Shown: positions 34,344 to 43,246, numbered from the stretch's first letter. The stretch: DNA of 64,000 nt from JAJRPT01 sp964465945 (GCA_964465945.1 CAYXMM010000001.1:186001-250000); one strand, 5' to 3'. Numbers and translations: made by a program. Notes: generated by a model from the letters alone, not told the origin.

Positions 34344-34916
34344 ATGAAACAAATTGATGAATACTCTGATATAGAATTGTTCGATATGCTTTCAGCAAGC
34401 AAAAAACAATCGGAGATTGCTTTCAGTGAACTTTACAGAAGGCATTCTCCGCGTGTATTCACATATTGTAAAAGATTTATTGGTAACCCAGATGAAGCAA
34501 AAGATGTTTTCCAAGAAAGTTTTATAAGGTTTTATAAAAGCGCTCAAAAAGAAAGAGTAATGACAAACGTGCCTGCTTTTTTGTTGCGGATAGCACGTAA
34601 TATGTGTGTTAATCACCTTAAACAACGGAAAATTCACGAAGGAAACATATCTTTTGAAGATTATATGATCTCGCAAGATGATAAAAGCCACAGCAACGAC
34701 ACAGAACTATTAGAACTTATAAACGCAGCCCTTGATACGCTTCCAGACAAGTACAAAGAAATGTTTATTCTTAGAGAGTTTGATGGGCTTTCGTATAATG
34801 ATATAGCAGAAGTTACTGAAGAAACTGTTGCAAATGTTAAAATTAGAATTCATAGATCAAAACAGAAAATTAGAGAAATCTTAGAACCTTATATTAAGGA
34901 ATTAGATAAATTATGA
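34344..34916 (+). CDS. ECF-type RNA polymerase sigma factor
   Basis: A 190-residue sigma factor with region 2 (about 20-90: FSELYRRHSPRVFTYCKRFIG, EAKDVFQESFIRFYKS) and region 4 (about 125-180: ALDTLPDKYKEMFILREFDGLSYNDIAEV with the recognition helix TVANVKIRIHRSK). Region 3 is absent, as in extracytoplasmic-function sigmas. The next gene, 44 bp downstream, looks like its membrane-bound partner, so the pair is a probable sigma/anti-sigma unit. The inducing signal is unknown. Confidence 0.92.
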   Translation: MKQIDEYSDIELFDMLSASKKQSEIAFSELYRRHSPRVFTYCKRFIGNPDEAKDVFQESFIRFYKSAQKERVMTNVPAFLLRIARNMCVNHLKQRKIHEGNISFEDYMISQDDKSHSNDTELLELINAALDTLPDKYKEMFILREFDGLSYNDIAEVTEETVANVKIRIHRSKQKIREILEPYIKELDKL

Positions 34917-34960
34917 GTAATTTGTAACCTAAATAAAAAAAAATTGTTATTATACTTGAA

Positions 34961-36181
34961 ATGAGCTTGATAAATCAACATAATGCTTCTGAATACTTAA
35001 CGCTATATATGGATGGCGAGTTAGACTCGTCCCTTATTGCAGAGTTTGAAAATGAATTGGCAAGTAATCTTGAACTCCAAAGTGAGTATAAAGAGTTATT
35101 GGCAATTCGCGGTGCTATTCAAAGTAATGTTAAAAGGTTAATTCCACCTTATGAATCAACCACCGCGATTTTTGAAAGTTTAGGTTTATCATATACAACT
35201 TCATTAACAAGTACGACAACTATTGCTACATCTTTATGGCAACAGCTTTTAATACCGATAGTCGCTTCTTTTAGTGCAGCATTAGTTACAATTGGAGCGT
35301 TTGTTGGTATTGATATTGACAATAATAAGCCAGTAACTAACTCTATAGTTAATTCAAATTCATCTGTTGAAAGAGTAGTTCCTTCAATTTCAGAAAATAA
35401 GCTAGTCAATAATAATTCAAATAGCACAAATATTGCTGTTTCAAGTAATAATGATATAGCAAGCAACAAGCCAACTTCAACAATTAAGGTAAATCCAAAT
35501 AGTAAATCTACTAATATCATTCCAAGCAGAAAAAGCAGTAATTACAATTTGAAATTGAGTAATAACAATTTAGTGATTGAAGATAAAAGCCAAGAAGGTG
35601 AATTTATACCTCTTAGAACTAAATCTAAATATGAAAATATTGAATTCTTCGGGTTAAATAATTCAAATATTCTAGCCAAATTAATCCCAATGTTTAATAT
35701 AGGGCAGGAATCTAAGTTTAATTATAGTTACAACAAACAGAATTTTGAAAGATTTGGCTCTGATTTTAATCGTAATGCAATAATATTAAGTTTAAATCAA
35801 TCGGGTGCGAGAATCTCTTATGATAGAATAATTATAGGTGAAAGCGCAATAACAAATATTATAACTGGATTTAGCATAAATGCAGGAACAAATTTATTTA
35901 ACAAAACTTTTGAACTTAATAATTATTATGTTTCAGGTGATATAAAATTAATTAACCTCCAAATCTCTAACATTGCCCAATTTACACCAATAATTGGCGC
36001 TGGATATGATATCTCAGCAAAATCACCATTATTCAGAGTAGGCGGAGAAATTGACTTACCATCTATCTCGAATTTTAATTTAGCAATTAGAACAGAATAT
36101 AACTCTCTACTTGGTAATACAAACGCTTATATACAAAACAATAATTTTAATACATTACTTTTAATTAAATGTAACTTTTAA
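34961..36181 (+). CDS. putative anti-sigma factor with beta-rich C-terminal domain
   Basis: The N-terminus (about 1-60: LTLYMDGELDSSLIAEFENELASN) resembles the short helical sigma-binding segment of anti-sigma proteins, but no HxxxCxxC zinc motif is present. A hydrophobic segment (about 104-126) is probably membrane-spanning. It is followed by a long Asn/Ser-rich linker (about 130-210) and a beta-strand-rich C-terminal part (about 235-406) reminiscent of outer-membrane barrel sequence, ending in an aromatic residue (KCNF). It follows the ECF sigma gene, which supports the anti-sigma reading. This is an unusual architecture for the role. Confidence 0.62.
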   Translation: MSLINQHNASEYLTLYMDGELDSSLIAEFENELASNLELQSEYKELLAIRGAIQSNVKRLIPPYESTTAIFESLGLSYTTSLTSTTTIATSLWQQLLIPIVASFSAALVTIGAFVGIDIDNNKPVTNSIVNSNSSVERVVPSISENKLVNNNSNSTNIAVSSNNDIASNKPTSTIKVNPNSKSTNIIPSRKSSNYNLKLSNNNLVIEDKSQEGEFIPLRTKSKYENIEFFGLNNSNILAKLIPMFNIGQESKFNYSYNKQNFERFGSDFNRNAIILSLNQSGARISYDRIIIGESAITNIITGFSINAGTNLFNKTFELNNYYVSGDIKLINLQISNIAQFTPIIGAGYDISAKSPLFRVGGEIDLPSISNFNLAIRTEYNSLLGNTNAYIQNNNFNTLLLIKCNF

Positions 36182-36248
36182 ACTTTAATAAGTTTTTTAA
36201 TAATTTACTTCAATTTTATTATTAAATTTACAATTATTTTATCGCAAT

Positions 36249-37421
36249 ATGAAAGATTGTATACTATTTGTTGATGACGAAGAGCTTTTGCTTTCTTCTT
36301 ATGAACTTCTTTTTGAAGAGGAATTTGATGTATTTTTAGCTCAATCCGCAGAAGAAGCTTTGACTTTATTAGAAAAAAGAAATTTCGCAATAGTTATATC
36401 CGACTATGATATGCAAGGAATGAATGGAATTGAGTTTCTAAATATCGTAAATAAAAAGTATCCAGAAACGGTTAGGATAATTTTAACTGGTTACAGTGAT
36501 ATTAATATTGTTGTGAATGCTGTAAATGAGAGCAATATTTTCCGTTTTCTTGTGAAAAACGATGATAATCGTAAAATTATTAATGCAGTAAATGACGCAA
36601 TTGAAATTCATCGACTCATTAAATCTGAGAAAAAATTAAAGTTAGAACTTGAGCAAGCGTATTCTGATATTAATAATGACTTAAACGCTGCGGCTAAGTT
36701 ACAGCAAGCAATTCAGCCCGCTTCAAGCTCTTTTGGTGGTTTCTCTTTTGCAGCAACTTATTTACCATCAAAGTTTCTATCAGGCGATAATTATAATTTC
36801 TTCCAGATAGATGATTTTCTTATTTACTACGTGCTTGACGTAACAGGGAAAGGTATTCCAGCGTCAATGATGTCTTTTGCGATTAGTAGAATTATCAATT
36901 CTGATAAAATTCCAAACAATCCTACGCTTAATTTCAAACAAAATAAATACGAAGTTAAAACTCCTTCAAAAGTATTATGTACCTTGAATCAAACCTTTTT
37001 GACTAAAGGTGAAGATGTACAATTTTTTACTATTAGTTATGGAATAATTGATTTAAAAACATCAAAAAGTAAAATAGGCACAGGGGGACATAGACGACCA
37101 ATTCGTATTAGTGGCGATAAAGTTGAGTTCGTTGAACTAAAAGGAATGCCAATTGGATTTATGGATGATCCAAAAATTGGAGAAGTTGAAATTGAGTTTA
37201 AATCAGGTGATAAGCTCATTCTATTTTCCGACGGACTACCAGAACTTGTAAATAGCAAAGGTGAAATGTTTGGTGAAGAACGAATGATTGATATTTTTAA
37301 AATTAATTCTAATGCAAATTCTGATGAATTAATTGAAATCATTGAATTTCATATTACAAATTGGACCGAAGGTGCTAAGCCAGATGACGATATAACCGTT
37401 TTAGCAATTCAAAAAGTATGA
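36249..37421 (+). CDS. response regulator with PP2C (SpoIIE/RsbU) phosphatase output
   Basis: The receiver domain (about 1-120) has the acidic pocket D9/D10, phospho-acceptor D52 (ISDYDMQGMNG), the ILTG Thr and a KN pair near 108. A helical linker (about 125-155, coiled) leads to a SpoIIE/PP2C serine phosphatase (about 160-390): LPSKFLSGDNYNF, VLDVTGKGIPASMM, GTGGHRRP, LFSDGLPEL and PDDDITVLAI. Such proteins dephosphorylate anti-sigma-factor antagonists in partner-switching. No obvious antagonist (STAS) or anti-sigma kinase gene lies beside it. It overlaps the PAP2 gene by 4 bp. Confidence 0.92.
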   Translation: MKDCILFVDDEELLLSSYELLFEEEFDVFLAQSAEEALTLLEKRNFAIVISDYDMQGMNGIEFLNIVNKKYPETVRIILTGYSDINIVVNAVNESNIFRFLVKNDDNRKIINAVNDAIEIHRLIKSEKKLKLELEQAYSDINNDLNAAAKLQQAIQPASSSFGGFSFAATYLPSKFLSGDNYNFFQIDDFLIYYVLDVTGKGIPASMMSFAISRIINSDKIPNNPTLNFKQNKYEVKTPSKVLCTLNQTFLTKGEDVQFFTISYGIIDLKTSKSKIGTGGHRRPIRISGDKVEFVELKGMPIGFMDDPKIGEVEIEFKSGDKLILFSDGLPELVNSKGEMFGEERMIDIFKINSNANSDELIEIIEFHITNWTEGAKPDDDITVLAIQKV

Positions 37422-38038
37422 TTGAAAGCATAGTAAATCTTGACAGACAAGTTTTTTATTTCATTAACGTTGGACTTTCAAATCCAATTACAGATTTCAT
37501 TATGCCAATAATTACAAATGGAAGAGTTTGGCTACCAATTTATATTACCCTCTTTGTATATTTAATTTTCTTTAACCACATAAAAACACAAGATTATATA
37601 AACCGAAATAATCAACATAACTATTTCAAAAATCTAATCAAATATAATAAAACTGGGTTTATCATTGCAGGATTAGTTGCACTTTCAGCAATATTAGCAG
37701 ACCAAATTTCTGCCCATTTAATTAAAGATTTAGTCGGCAGACATAGACCCTGTCAAGAACTACAGAATATACATCTATTAATCGGTTGTGGTTCTGGAAA
37801 ATCTTTTCCTTCTGCACATGCTACAAATAATTTCGCAGCGGCAGTAATACTTTCACATTTTTTTCAAAATAAAAAAATTATCTTCTACTCTTTAAGTTCC
37901 ATCGTTGCACTTAGTCGCGTTTTTGTCGGAGTGCATTATCCAATTGATATTTTATCAGGTGCAATTTTAGGTTCTGTAATAAGTTTAACTTTGTTGTATA
38001 TTTATGGGAAAGTTGAAAAGGTAAATTTTATTCAGTAA
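37418..38038 (+). CDS. PAP2 family membrane phosphatase
   Basis: A 206-residue integral membrane protein with the three PAP2 signatures: K-x6-RP as KDLVGRHRP, PSAH as GKSFPSAHATN, and SR-x5-H-x3-D as SRVFVGVHYPID. The family hydrolyses lipid or isoprenoid diphosphates such as undecaprenyl diphosphate, or phosphatidic acid. About five to six membrane segments are predicted. It is translationally coupled to the receiver-PP2C gene by an ATGA overlap. The precise substrate is not determined. Confidence 0.93.
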   Translation: MIESIVNLDRQVFYFINVGLSNPITDFIMPIITNGRVWLPIYITLFVYLIFFNHIKTQDYINRNNQHNYFKNLIKYNKTGFIIAGLVALSAILADQISAHLIKDLVGRHRPCQELQNIHLLIGCGSGKSFPSAHATNNFAAAVILSHFFQNKKIIFYSLSSIVALSRVFVGVHYPIDILSGAILGSVISLTLLYIYGKVEKVNFIQ

Positions 38039-38127
38039 ATAATATATTTACAACAAAATAAACTTACATACGTTATTAATTCATCTTAAAAACTTGCTTT
38101 TGTTGAAAAGTTTCTTAAATTTGTAAA

Positions 38128-38541
38128 ATGAAAAGATTATTAATATTAATATTGTTACCTTTAATTCTATTTGCTGCTGAGGTTAATTTTGAATACTTCA
38201 GTGCTAAATCGAACGGTGACCAGGTTACGCTTGAGTGGAAAATGCTTGATGATGCTAATATTAATTACTTCCAAGTTGAAAAAAGAATTGATGATACCGA
38301 AGCATATCGCCCTGTTGGAGCAAAGATTAAAGTAAAAGGTGATAATCTAATATATAGATATACCGATGATGACACATTCTTTAAACAGCAAGTTAAACTA
38401 CAATCCGATAATATTCAAGCATACAGAGTAAAATGCTTTATGAAAAATAATGATTTTGCTTACTCCAATATAACTTATGTTACTCATAATGTAAATAGCG
38501 TTAAAAAGACTTGGGGTATGTTAAAAGAAATGTTTAGATAA
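38128..38541 (+). CDS. small exported fibronectin-III-like protein
   Basis: A 137-residue protein with a signal peptide (about 1-16) and one beta-sandwich unit resembling a fibronectin type III domain (VTLEWKMLDDANINYFQVEK, then a YRVKCF strand and NITY). Short secreted proteins of this kind are common in Bacteroidota. It lies 11 bp before the putative metalloprotease gene and is probably co-transcribed with it. The sequence TTG-N19-TAAATTTG ends 4 bp before its ATG (38094-38123), a plausible promoter but too close for a normal leader. Function is unknown. Confidence 0.6.
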   Translation: MKRLLILILLPLILFAAEVNFEYFSAKSNGDQVTLEWKMLDDANINYFQVEKRIDDTEAYRPVGAKIKVKGDNLIYRYTDDDTFFKQQVKLQSDNIQAYRVKCFMKNNDFAYSNITYVTHNVNSVKKTWGMLKEMFR

Positions 38542-38552
38542 ACCCATCCAAA

Positions 38553-40127
38553 ATGATAAGCATAATTTTATTAATATTAAGCTTTAACCCCTTATTTTCA
38601 AATAAAATAACTTTTTCAGAGCATACAAATAATCTTGGTTATAAGAAAGCGAAGCAGAAGTTACTTGAAGATAGAAATTATCGAAATGGAATGCAAAAGT
38701 TTATAGATTCAGAAGATGGAAGGTTTCGTCTTCATTATGACACGACAGGCGTTGATGCTATTAATTTAGTTGATAATAATAACAATTCAATTCCAGATTA
38801 TTTAGATAGTGCAATAATTTACTTAAAAAAATCCTATCAAGTTGAAGTTATAGAACTTGGTTGGAATGCCCCATTATCAGACGAATTTACATTAAATGGT
38901 GATAATAATGGTGGCTCAGGTGCAATCGATGTCTATTTCGCCGAACTAGCTGATGATGGTTATGGTTTTGCTGATAATGTTGCTATAAAAAATCAAAATG
39001 GGCAATCGGGCTATCTAATTTTAGATAATAACTACACTGATAAAATTTTTAAATCAAAAGAATTTGAAGCATTAAAAGTAACAATTGCTCATGAATTACA
39101 TCATGTTATTCAGTTTTCATATACTTCAAATTTGCCTTGGCCTATAGTTTTAGAGATGCTCTCTACATATATGGAGAATAAAGTTTTTCCTGAAACATTG
39201 GATATGAAAAATTATGTTGATTCGTTGTTTAGAACTCCAACTGCGTCTCAGTTATCTGTTGGCGATTATACTTATGGATATATGTATAATATCTTCTTTC
39301 ATTATTCAGACCTTAAATATGGGCAAGAGTCGGTACACAAATTATGGGAATCTTTAATCGGTAAAACTGAACATTTTTTAAAAGTTTGGGATAAAGTCTT
39401 CTCCGAGAACTATAACTCTAATATTACTGCTGAATTTACTGAGTTTGTAGAGTGGTGCTATTACTCTGGTGATAGAGCAATAGAAGGTCAGTATTTTCCT
39501 TTTGCAAAATCATTCACAACTCTTCGACCAAGCTTAAATGCTAAATTCTCAGAACCATCAATTTCAGATTCAAAAAATTTATTTCCTTTTGGGTTTAATT
39601 TCTTAAGAGTTGAATATCCAAATTATTCACCAGCCGAGACTAACGATACGGTCGATGTGTTAATCACAAACACTTCAATGGAGAAATTAAGCGATGACCC
39701 TAAAACAGACACCTATTTCTATGCAACGTTTTCAAGCCAACAACCACAATCTGAAAAATTTAACTCTATAGATTATTATTACTTAGCGAAAGATAAATCA
39801 ATTTTTGATTATAATATAATTGAATATCCAGGATTCAAACCTACTACAATATCATCGCCTTATCCAAGTCCATTCATAATTAGTAAGGATAATTATTTAA
39901 TTTTTCCAGTTGAAGACTCTCAAAAAACTTATGATGAAGTTGAATTACAATTATTAACTTCCAATATGGAAAGCTTTTATAGCGCAAAACATAAGATAGA
40001 AATAGTTAATAATAAAAAAGTAGTAAAATTAGATGATACTCAAAAAATATCAAGTTCAGGCATTTACTATTATATCATAAGTAACGAAGATGGTAAGTTA
40101 TTTGGTAAATTCGCAGTAAGAAAGTAA
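38553..40127 (+). CDS. putative secreted zinc metalloprotease (MXAN_6640-like) with C-terminal sorting domain
   Basis: A 524-residue exported protein. A HELHH zinc-binding motif (about residue 179, within IAHELHHVIQFS) is followed about 20 residues later by EMLSTYMENK, where a third ligand may lie. The N-terminal HYDTTGVDAINLVDNNNNSIPDYLD-type segment, with an Asp-rich calcium-like loop, and DVYFAELADDGYGF match the MXAN_6640 family of putative metalloproteases. The last 70 residues end SGIYYYIISNEDGK...FAVRK, like a T9SS sorting domain. I infer a secreted protease; the substrate is unknown. Confidence 0.77.
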   Translation: MISIILLILSFNPLFSNKITFSEHTNNLGYKKAKQKLLEDRNYRNGMQKFIDSEDGRFRLHYDTTGVDAINLVDNNNNSIPDYLDSAIIYLKKSYQVEVIELGWNAPLSDEFTLNGDNNGGSGAIDVYFAELADDGYGFADNVAIKNQNGQSGYLILDNNYTDKIFKSKEFEALKVTIAHELHHVIQFSYTSNLPWPIVLEMLSTYMENKVFPETLDMKNYVDSLFRTPTASQLSVGDYTYGYMYNIFFHYSDLKYGQESVHKLWESLIGKTEHFLKVWDKVFSENYNSNITAEFTEFVEWCYYSGDRAIEGQYFPFAKSFTTLRPSLNAKFSEPSISDSKNLFPFGFNFLRVEYPNYSPAETNDTVDVLITNTSMEKLSDDPKTDTYFYATFSSQQPQSEKFNSIDYYYLAKDKSIFDYNIIEYPGFKPTTISSPYPSPFIISKDNYLIFPVEDSQKTYDEVELQLLTSNMESFYSAKHKIEIVNNKKVVKLDDTQKISSSGIYYYIISNEDGKLFGKFAVRK

Positions 40128-40205
40128 AGAGAATACTAAACGGGTTTATAACTAATAAACTTTATTCTGTTTTATATCGTAATAAAAGTTAAAAAGGAAA
40201 AACAA

Positions 40206-40526
40206 ATGGAAGAAATTAAATTCAAATACTTATTTAAAGATAATTATAACCCAAAGTATATAAATGGTGCACAAGGTGGAATAAATCCTACAGGTGAAAT
40301 TATTATTAACTTTTATTTTGAAAGAATTCCTTTACCAAACTCTGAAACAATAAATATGAACGAAAAAAGCCAATCATTTGAAAAAACAAATGTTAGTCCT
40401 GATGATTGGGATATGAGCTTTGTTAGAGTTGTCGAAAATGGAATCATTCTAAATTATCAAACTGCAAAAGAACTACATAATTGGTTAGGTAATCAAATTT
40501 TAAAACTTGAAGAAATTAAAAAGTAA
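40206..40526 (+). CDS. unknown small protein, first of three-gene cassette
   Basis: A 106-residue soluble protein of no named family known to me. It has a distinctive GGINPTGEIIINFYFERIPLP block (about residues 22-42), a W-D/R-V-V pair near 60 and a C-terminal helix beginning LNYQTAKELHNWLGNQI. The start is preceded by AAAAGGAAAAACAA. It overlaps nothing upstream (78-bp gap) and is followed 10 bp after its stop by the second cassette gene. Similar short proteins occur in varied bacteria. No membrane segment or signal is visible. Function is unknown. Confidence 0.6.
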   Translation: MEEIKFKYLFKDNYNPKYINGAQGGINPTGEIIINFYFERIPLPNSETINMNEKSQSFEKTNVSPDDWDMSFVRVVENGIILNYQTAKELHNWLGNQILKLEEIKK

Positions 40527-40536
40527 AGTAGAAAAA

Positions 40537-40965
40537 ATGGAAAATTATAACACAAATAATTCAAATATTTATAAGCTTTATTTAGTAGGAGCTATTGCAT
40601 TAACTTCAACAAAAAGCAATAATGATAATAGGAATTCTTTGGATAAGTTAAAAAATAATAAATTAAAATTAAATAGTCTCAAGTTTCTTAATAAAAATTG
40701 GGATGGGTATCATGCTGAAAAAATAGATGAAGTAATTATACAAAAAGTTGAAAACCTTTTACCTAATCTATTTTATCAACCTCAGATTTTCCCAACTGGC
40801 AGAGGTACTATTCAGTTAGAAAAGTATATTGATGAAAACAATTTAATTGAGATTGAAGTTAGCAATGATTGTATATTTGCATATCAGGTAAAAAATGGTG
40901 TCGAATTAGAAAAAGTAATTGAAGAATCAGAAGTTAATAAAATTATTTCAGAACTTTATGAATGA
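40537..40965 (+). CDS. NWDGY-motif unknown protein, second of three-gene cassette
   Basis: A 142-residue protein. After an Asn/Lys-rich N-terminus comes FLNKNWDGYHAEKI (NWDGY near residue 56) and then PTGRGTIQLE near 88, the two marks of a widespread uncharacterised family in which WDGYGA and a P-T-x-x-G-x-I-x-L-E block recur. The ATG at 40537 is preferred over one at 40507, which would lie inside the upstream gene. The stop overlaps the third gene. Family function is unknown to me; such genes are often in accessory DNA. Confidence 0.6.
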   Translation: MENYNTNNSNIYKLYLVGAIALTSTKSNNDNRNSLDKLKNNKLKLNSLKFLNKNWDGYHAEKIDEVIIQKVENLLPNLFYQPQIFPTGRGTIQLEKYIDENNLIEIEVSNDCIFAYQVKNGVELEKVIEESEVNKIISELYE

Positions 40966-41335
40966 AGTTATTAATAAAAATATAAATGAAAATGAATATC
41001 TTTATAGAGGAATTATTGAAATAAATTGGGACTTTGAAAATAATCGACCCAGTTCAGCAACATTTAAAGATTCAAAAGGTATTTCTGTTGACAGGGATAA
41101 TTTTAGAACAGAAACTGAATGTTTAGAATATATGCAAAGTAGCAAAAAATTCTTTGCTATCTGTAAAATAAAAACTTTGAAGGTTGTTGAATTAAACGCT
41201 GTTGTGAAGTATAAACCAACTAATCTAAACATTTATCATTCAGAAATTCATGACTCTGAGAATAAAATACAAATTCAGGGCAGTAAATCAAAAAAACTGC
41301 GAGATTATTCAACAACTATATTCATATCCAATTAA
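40958..41335 (+). CDS. unknown protein, third of three-gene cassette
   Basis: A 125-residue protein starting at the ATG at 40958, which overlaps the preceding gene by 8 bp. It begins with YLYRGI near residue 10, followed by RPSSATFKDSKGISVDRDN (about 25-45) and NIYHSEIH near 95. The R-P-S-S-A-x-F-K...G-x-S-V-D-R pattern recurs in uncharacterised proteins whose genes commonly neighbour NWDGY-type genes. No domain assignment is possible from sequence reading alone. The tight overlap indicates the cassette works as one unit. Confidence 0.58.
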   Translation: MNEVINKNINENEYLYRGIIEINWDFENNRPSSATFKDSKGISVDRDNFRTETECLEYMQSSKKFFAICKIKTLKVVELNAVVKYKPTNLNIYHSEIHDSENKIQIQGSKSKKLRDYSTTIFISN

Positions 41336-41406
41336 TTTAAAATTACTCTTTATTCCTATCATTTTTATCTTTCTATCTCCCTCTTCATTTTTATCTAAAT
41401 TTTTAG

Positions 41407-41414
41407 TAATTTTG
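41407..41414 (+). promoter_or_regulatory. possible -7 box (TAATTTTG) upstream of lpdA
   Basis: TAATTTTG lies 32 bp before the lpdA ATG in a gap after an unrelated cassette, where a promoter is needed. No TTG -33 element is evident. Confidence 0.35.
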
Positions 41415-41446
41415 TAAGATATAAATTTAAAAAAGGAAAATGAAAA

Positions 41447-42847
41447 ATGGCAAATCATAATGCAGATGTAGTTGTTATTGGCTCAGGTCCTGGTGGATAT
41501 GTTGCAGCTATTAGAGCATCTCAACTTGGTCTTAAAACTATTTGTGTAGAAAAAGCTGAACTTGGTGGTGTTTGTTTGAATTGGGGTTGTATTCCTTCTA
41601 AAGCTTTATTAAAATCAGCTGAATATGCTAACTTTTTAAATCACGCTAATGATTTCGGTTTTAATAATGTAAGTTTTCAAACTGACTTCCCTGCAGTAGT
41701 TAAACGCTCTCGTGGAGTTGCTAACCAAATGTCAGGTGGTGTTAAATATCTATTTGGAAAATATAAAGTTCAGCACGTTGTTGGATTTGGCGTTTTAAAA
41801 AATAATACGACAGTTGATGTTAAAGATGCTAATGGAACTGTTACCGACACTATAACAGCAAAAAATATAATTATAGCAACAGGTGCAAGAACAAGAATTT
41901 TACCAGGCATCGAAGTTGATAGAAAGAATATTTGGACTTCTACTGAAGCAATGCTACAAGAAAAAGCACCTAAAGATTTAGTAATTATGGGTTCAGGTGC
42001 TATTGGTGTTGAATTTGGCTATTTCTATAATGCGATGGGAACTGATGTTACAATTTTAGAGTTCCAAGATAGAATTGTTCCAGTTGAAGATAAAGATGTA
42101 TCAAAAGAATTAGAACGTAATTTCAAAAAGTATGGAATTAAATGTATCACAGGCGCAAAAGTTACTTCTGCTAAGCCGACTGCAAATGGTGTTACTATAA
42201 CTTATGAGAAAAATGGCAAATTAGAAACTATCAATGCTGAAAAAGCTTTAAATGCAATCGGTATCCAAGCTAACATTGAAGGAATAGGTCTTGAAGCTCT
42301 TGGAATTCAAACTGAAAGAGGACTTATAAAAGCTAATCATATTTGTAGAACTAATATTCCAAACATTTATGCTATTGGTGATGTTATTGGTGCGCCAGCT
42401 CTTGCTCATAAAGCATCAGCAGAAGGTATTGCGGTTGCAGAGTGCATCGCTGGACACGGCGAACACGGTATTAACTATCAAAACATCCCTGGTTGTACTT
42501 ATTGTATTCCACAAATTGCATCAGTTGGTTTAACTGAAGAAAAAGCAAAAGAAGCTGGTTATGAAATTAAAGTTGGTAAGTTCCCATTCACAGCAAACGG
42601 AAAAGCTCATGGAATTGGTAAAGCAGTTGGTTTTGTAAAAATGATTTTTGATGCTAAGTATGGTGAAGTTTTAGGTGCTCACATGATTGGTCCTGATGTA
42701 ACTGAAATGATTGGTGAAGTCGGGCTTGCAAGAGAACTCGGAGCAACAGGTAAAACAATTTTTAAAACTATCCACGCACATCCAACATTATCTGAAGCAG
42801 TTATGGAAGCATCAGCAGCCGCTTATGATGAAGCAGTAAATATTTAA
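41447..42847 (+). CDS. lpdA: dihydrolipoyl dehydrogenase
   Basis: The E3 component of 2-oxo-acid dehydrogenase complexes and of the glycine cleavage system, reoxidising dihydrolipoamide with NAD. The FAD-binding GSGPGG (12-17), the redox disulfide GGVCLNWGCIPSK (C43 and C48), the NAD-binding GSGAIGVEFG, the FAD motif NIYAIGDV and the active-site HAHPTLSE (H445-P446) are all present. Length 466 is standard. It is monocistronic, with its own AAAAAGGAAAA ribosome-binding site and a strong terminator, and no E1/E2 genes are nearby. Confidence 0.97.
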   Translation: MANHNADVVVIGSGPGGYVAAIRASQLGLKTICVEKAELGGVCLNWGCIPSKALLKSAEYANFLNHANDFGFNNVSFQTDFPAVVKRSRGVANQMSGGVKYLFGKYKVQHVVGFGVLKNNTTVDVKDANGTVTDTITAKNIIIATGARTRILPGIEVDRKNIWTSTEAMLQEKAPKDLVIMGSGAIGVEFGYFYNAMGTDVTILEFQDRIVPVEDKDVSKELERNFKKYGIKCITGAKVTSAKPTANGVTITYEKNGKLETINAEKALNAIGIQANIEGIGLEALGIQTERGLIKANHICRTNIPNIYAIGDVIGAPALAHKASAEGIAVAECIAGHGEHGINYQNIPGCTYCIPQIASVGLTEEKAKEAGYEIKVGKFPFTANGKAHGIGKAVGFVKMIFDAKYGEVLGAHMIGPDVTEMIGEVGLARELGATGKTIFKTIHAHPTLSEAVMEASAAAYDEAVNI

Positions 42848-42880
42848 TTTTTGTAAATATTTTTTATTTTATAATATATA

Positions 42881-42899
42881 AGCCGAGATACTCTCGGCT
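42881..42899 (+). terminator. lpdA terminator
   Basis: AGCCGAGA (42881-42888) pairs perfectly with TCTCGGCT (42892-42899) around a 3-nt loop, followed by TTATTTTTAT. Confidence 0.88.
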
Positions 42900-42933
42900 T
42901 TATTTTTATAGTTGAATTTATAGTATTTTAAAG

Positions 42934-42995
42934 GTTAAATTTTCAAAGAACTGTTTTTTTTATTTTTTCAAAATTAGATTTTGTTTTCAATAAGA
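42934..42995. repeat. partial inverted match to the region beside the 210-bp element
   Basis: TTTTCAAAGAACTG and TTTTTTCAAAATTAGATTTTG here correspond in reverse complement to about 28340-28396, that is, the right end of the 210-bp element plus its flank. The match is imperfect and AT-rich, so it may be a remnant. Confidence 0.45.
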
Positions 42996-43011
42996 TAGTT
43001 TTTTGACTTTT

Positions 43012-43246
43012 TTTGAATCTTCGGAAGGGTTCTAAACCTTCGGAAGGTGGGAATTGCGACTCTTCCTAAATCCTTCCCGAAAGGACGGACTTGGAGATTT
43101 TATTTATCACCCATCGCCCTGAAGGGCACTTCCCTCAATGGAAGATAGGGTTTTGTAGAGTAAGTTCATTTCGACACGCTCAATGAACTATGTTAAAATA
43201 ACACACCCCGTCGGCAAGCCGATACCCCTCTGATAGAGGGGAATTT
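43012..43246. repeat. mosaic of intergenic repeats, inverted relative to the 27.5-28.1 kb region
   Basis: This segment contains an AACCTTCGGAAGGT palindrome (about 43035-43048), and the reverse complement (about 43047-43093) of the CAAGTCCGTCC segment near 28081. It also holds a CACCCATCGCCCTGAAGGGCAC unit (shared with about 56907 and 63721) and, at 43211-43246, the inverted CGGCTTGCCG/CCTCTATCAGAGG part of repeat A/B. The 42848-43252 gap otherwise holds only the lpdA terminator and a partial AT-rich match. I see no gene in it. Confidence 0.7.

Noticed and set aside
40958..41335. Third cassette protein as an ADP-ribosyltransferase-like toxin because of its LYRGI start
   Set aside because: An arginine near the N-terminus resembles ART and RES toxins only superficially; the other expected catalytic residues were not identified, so no enzyme class is assigned.
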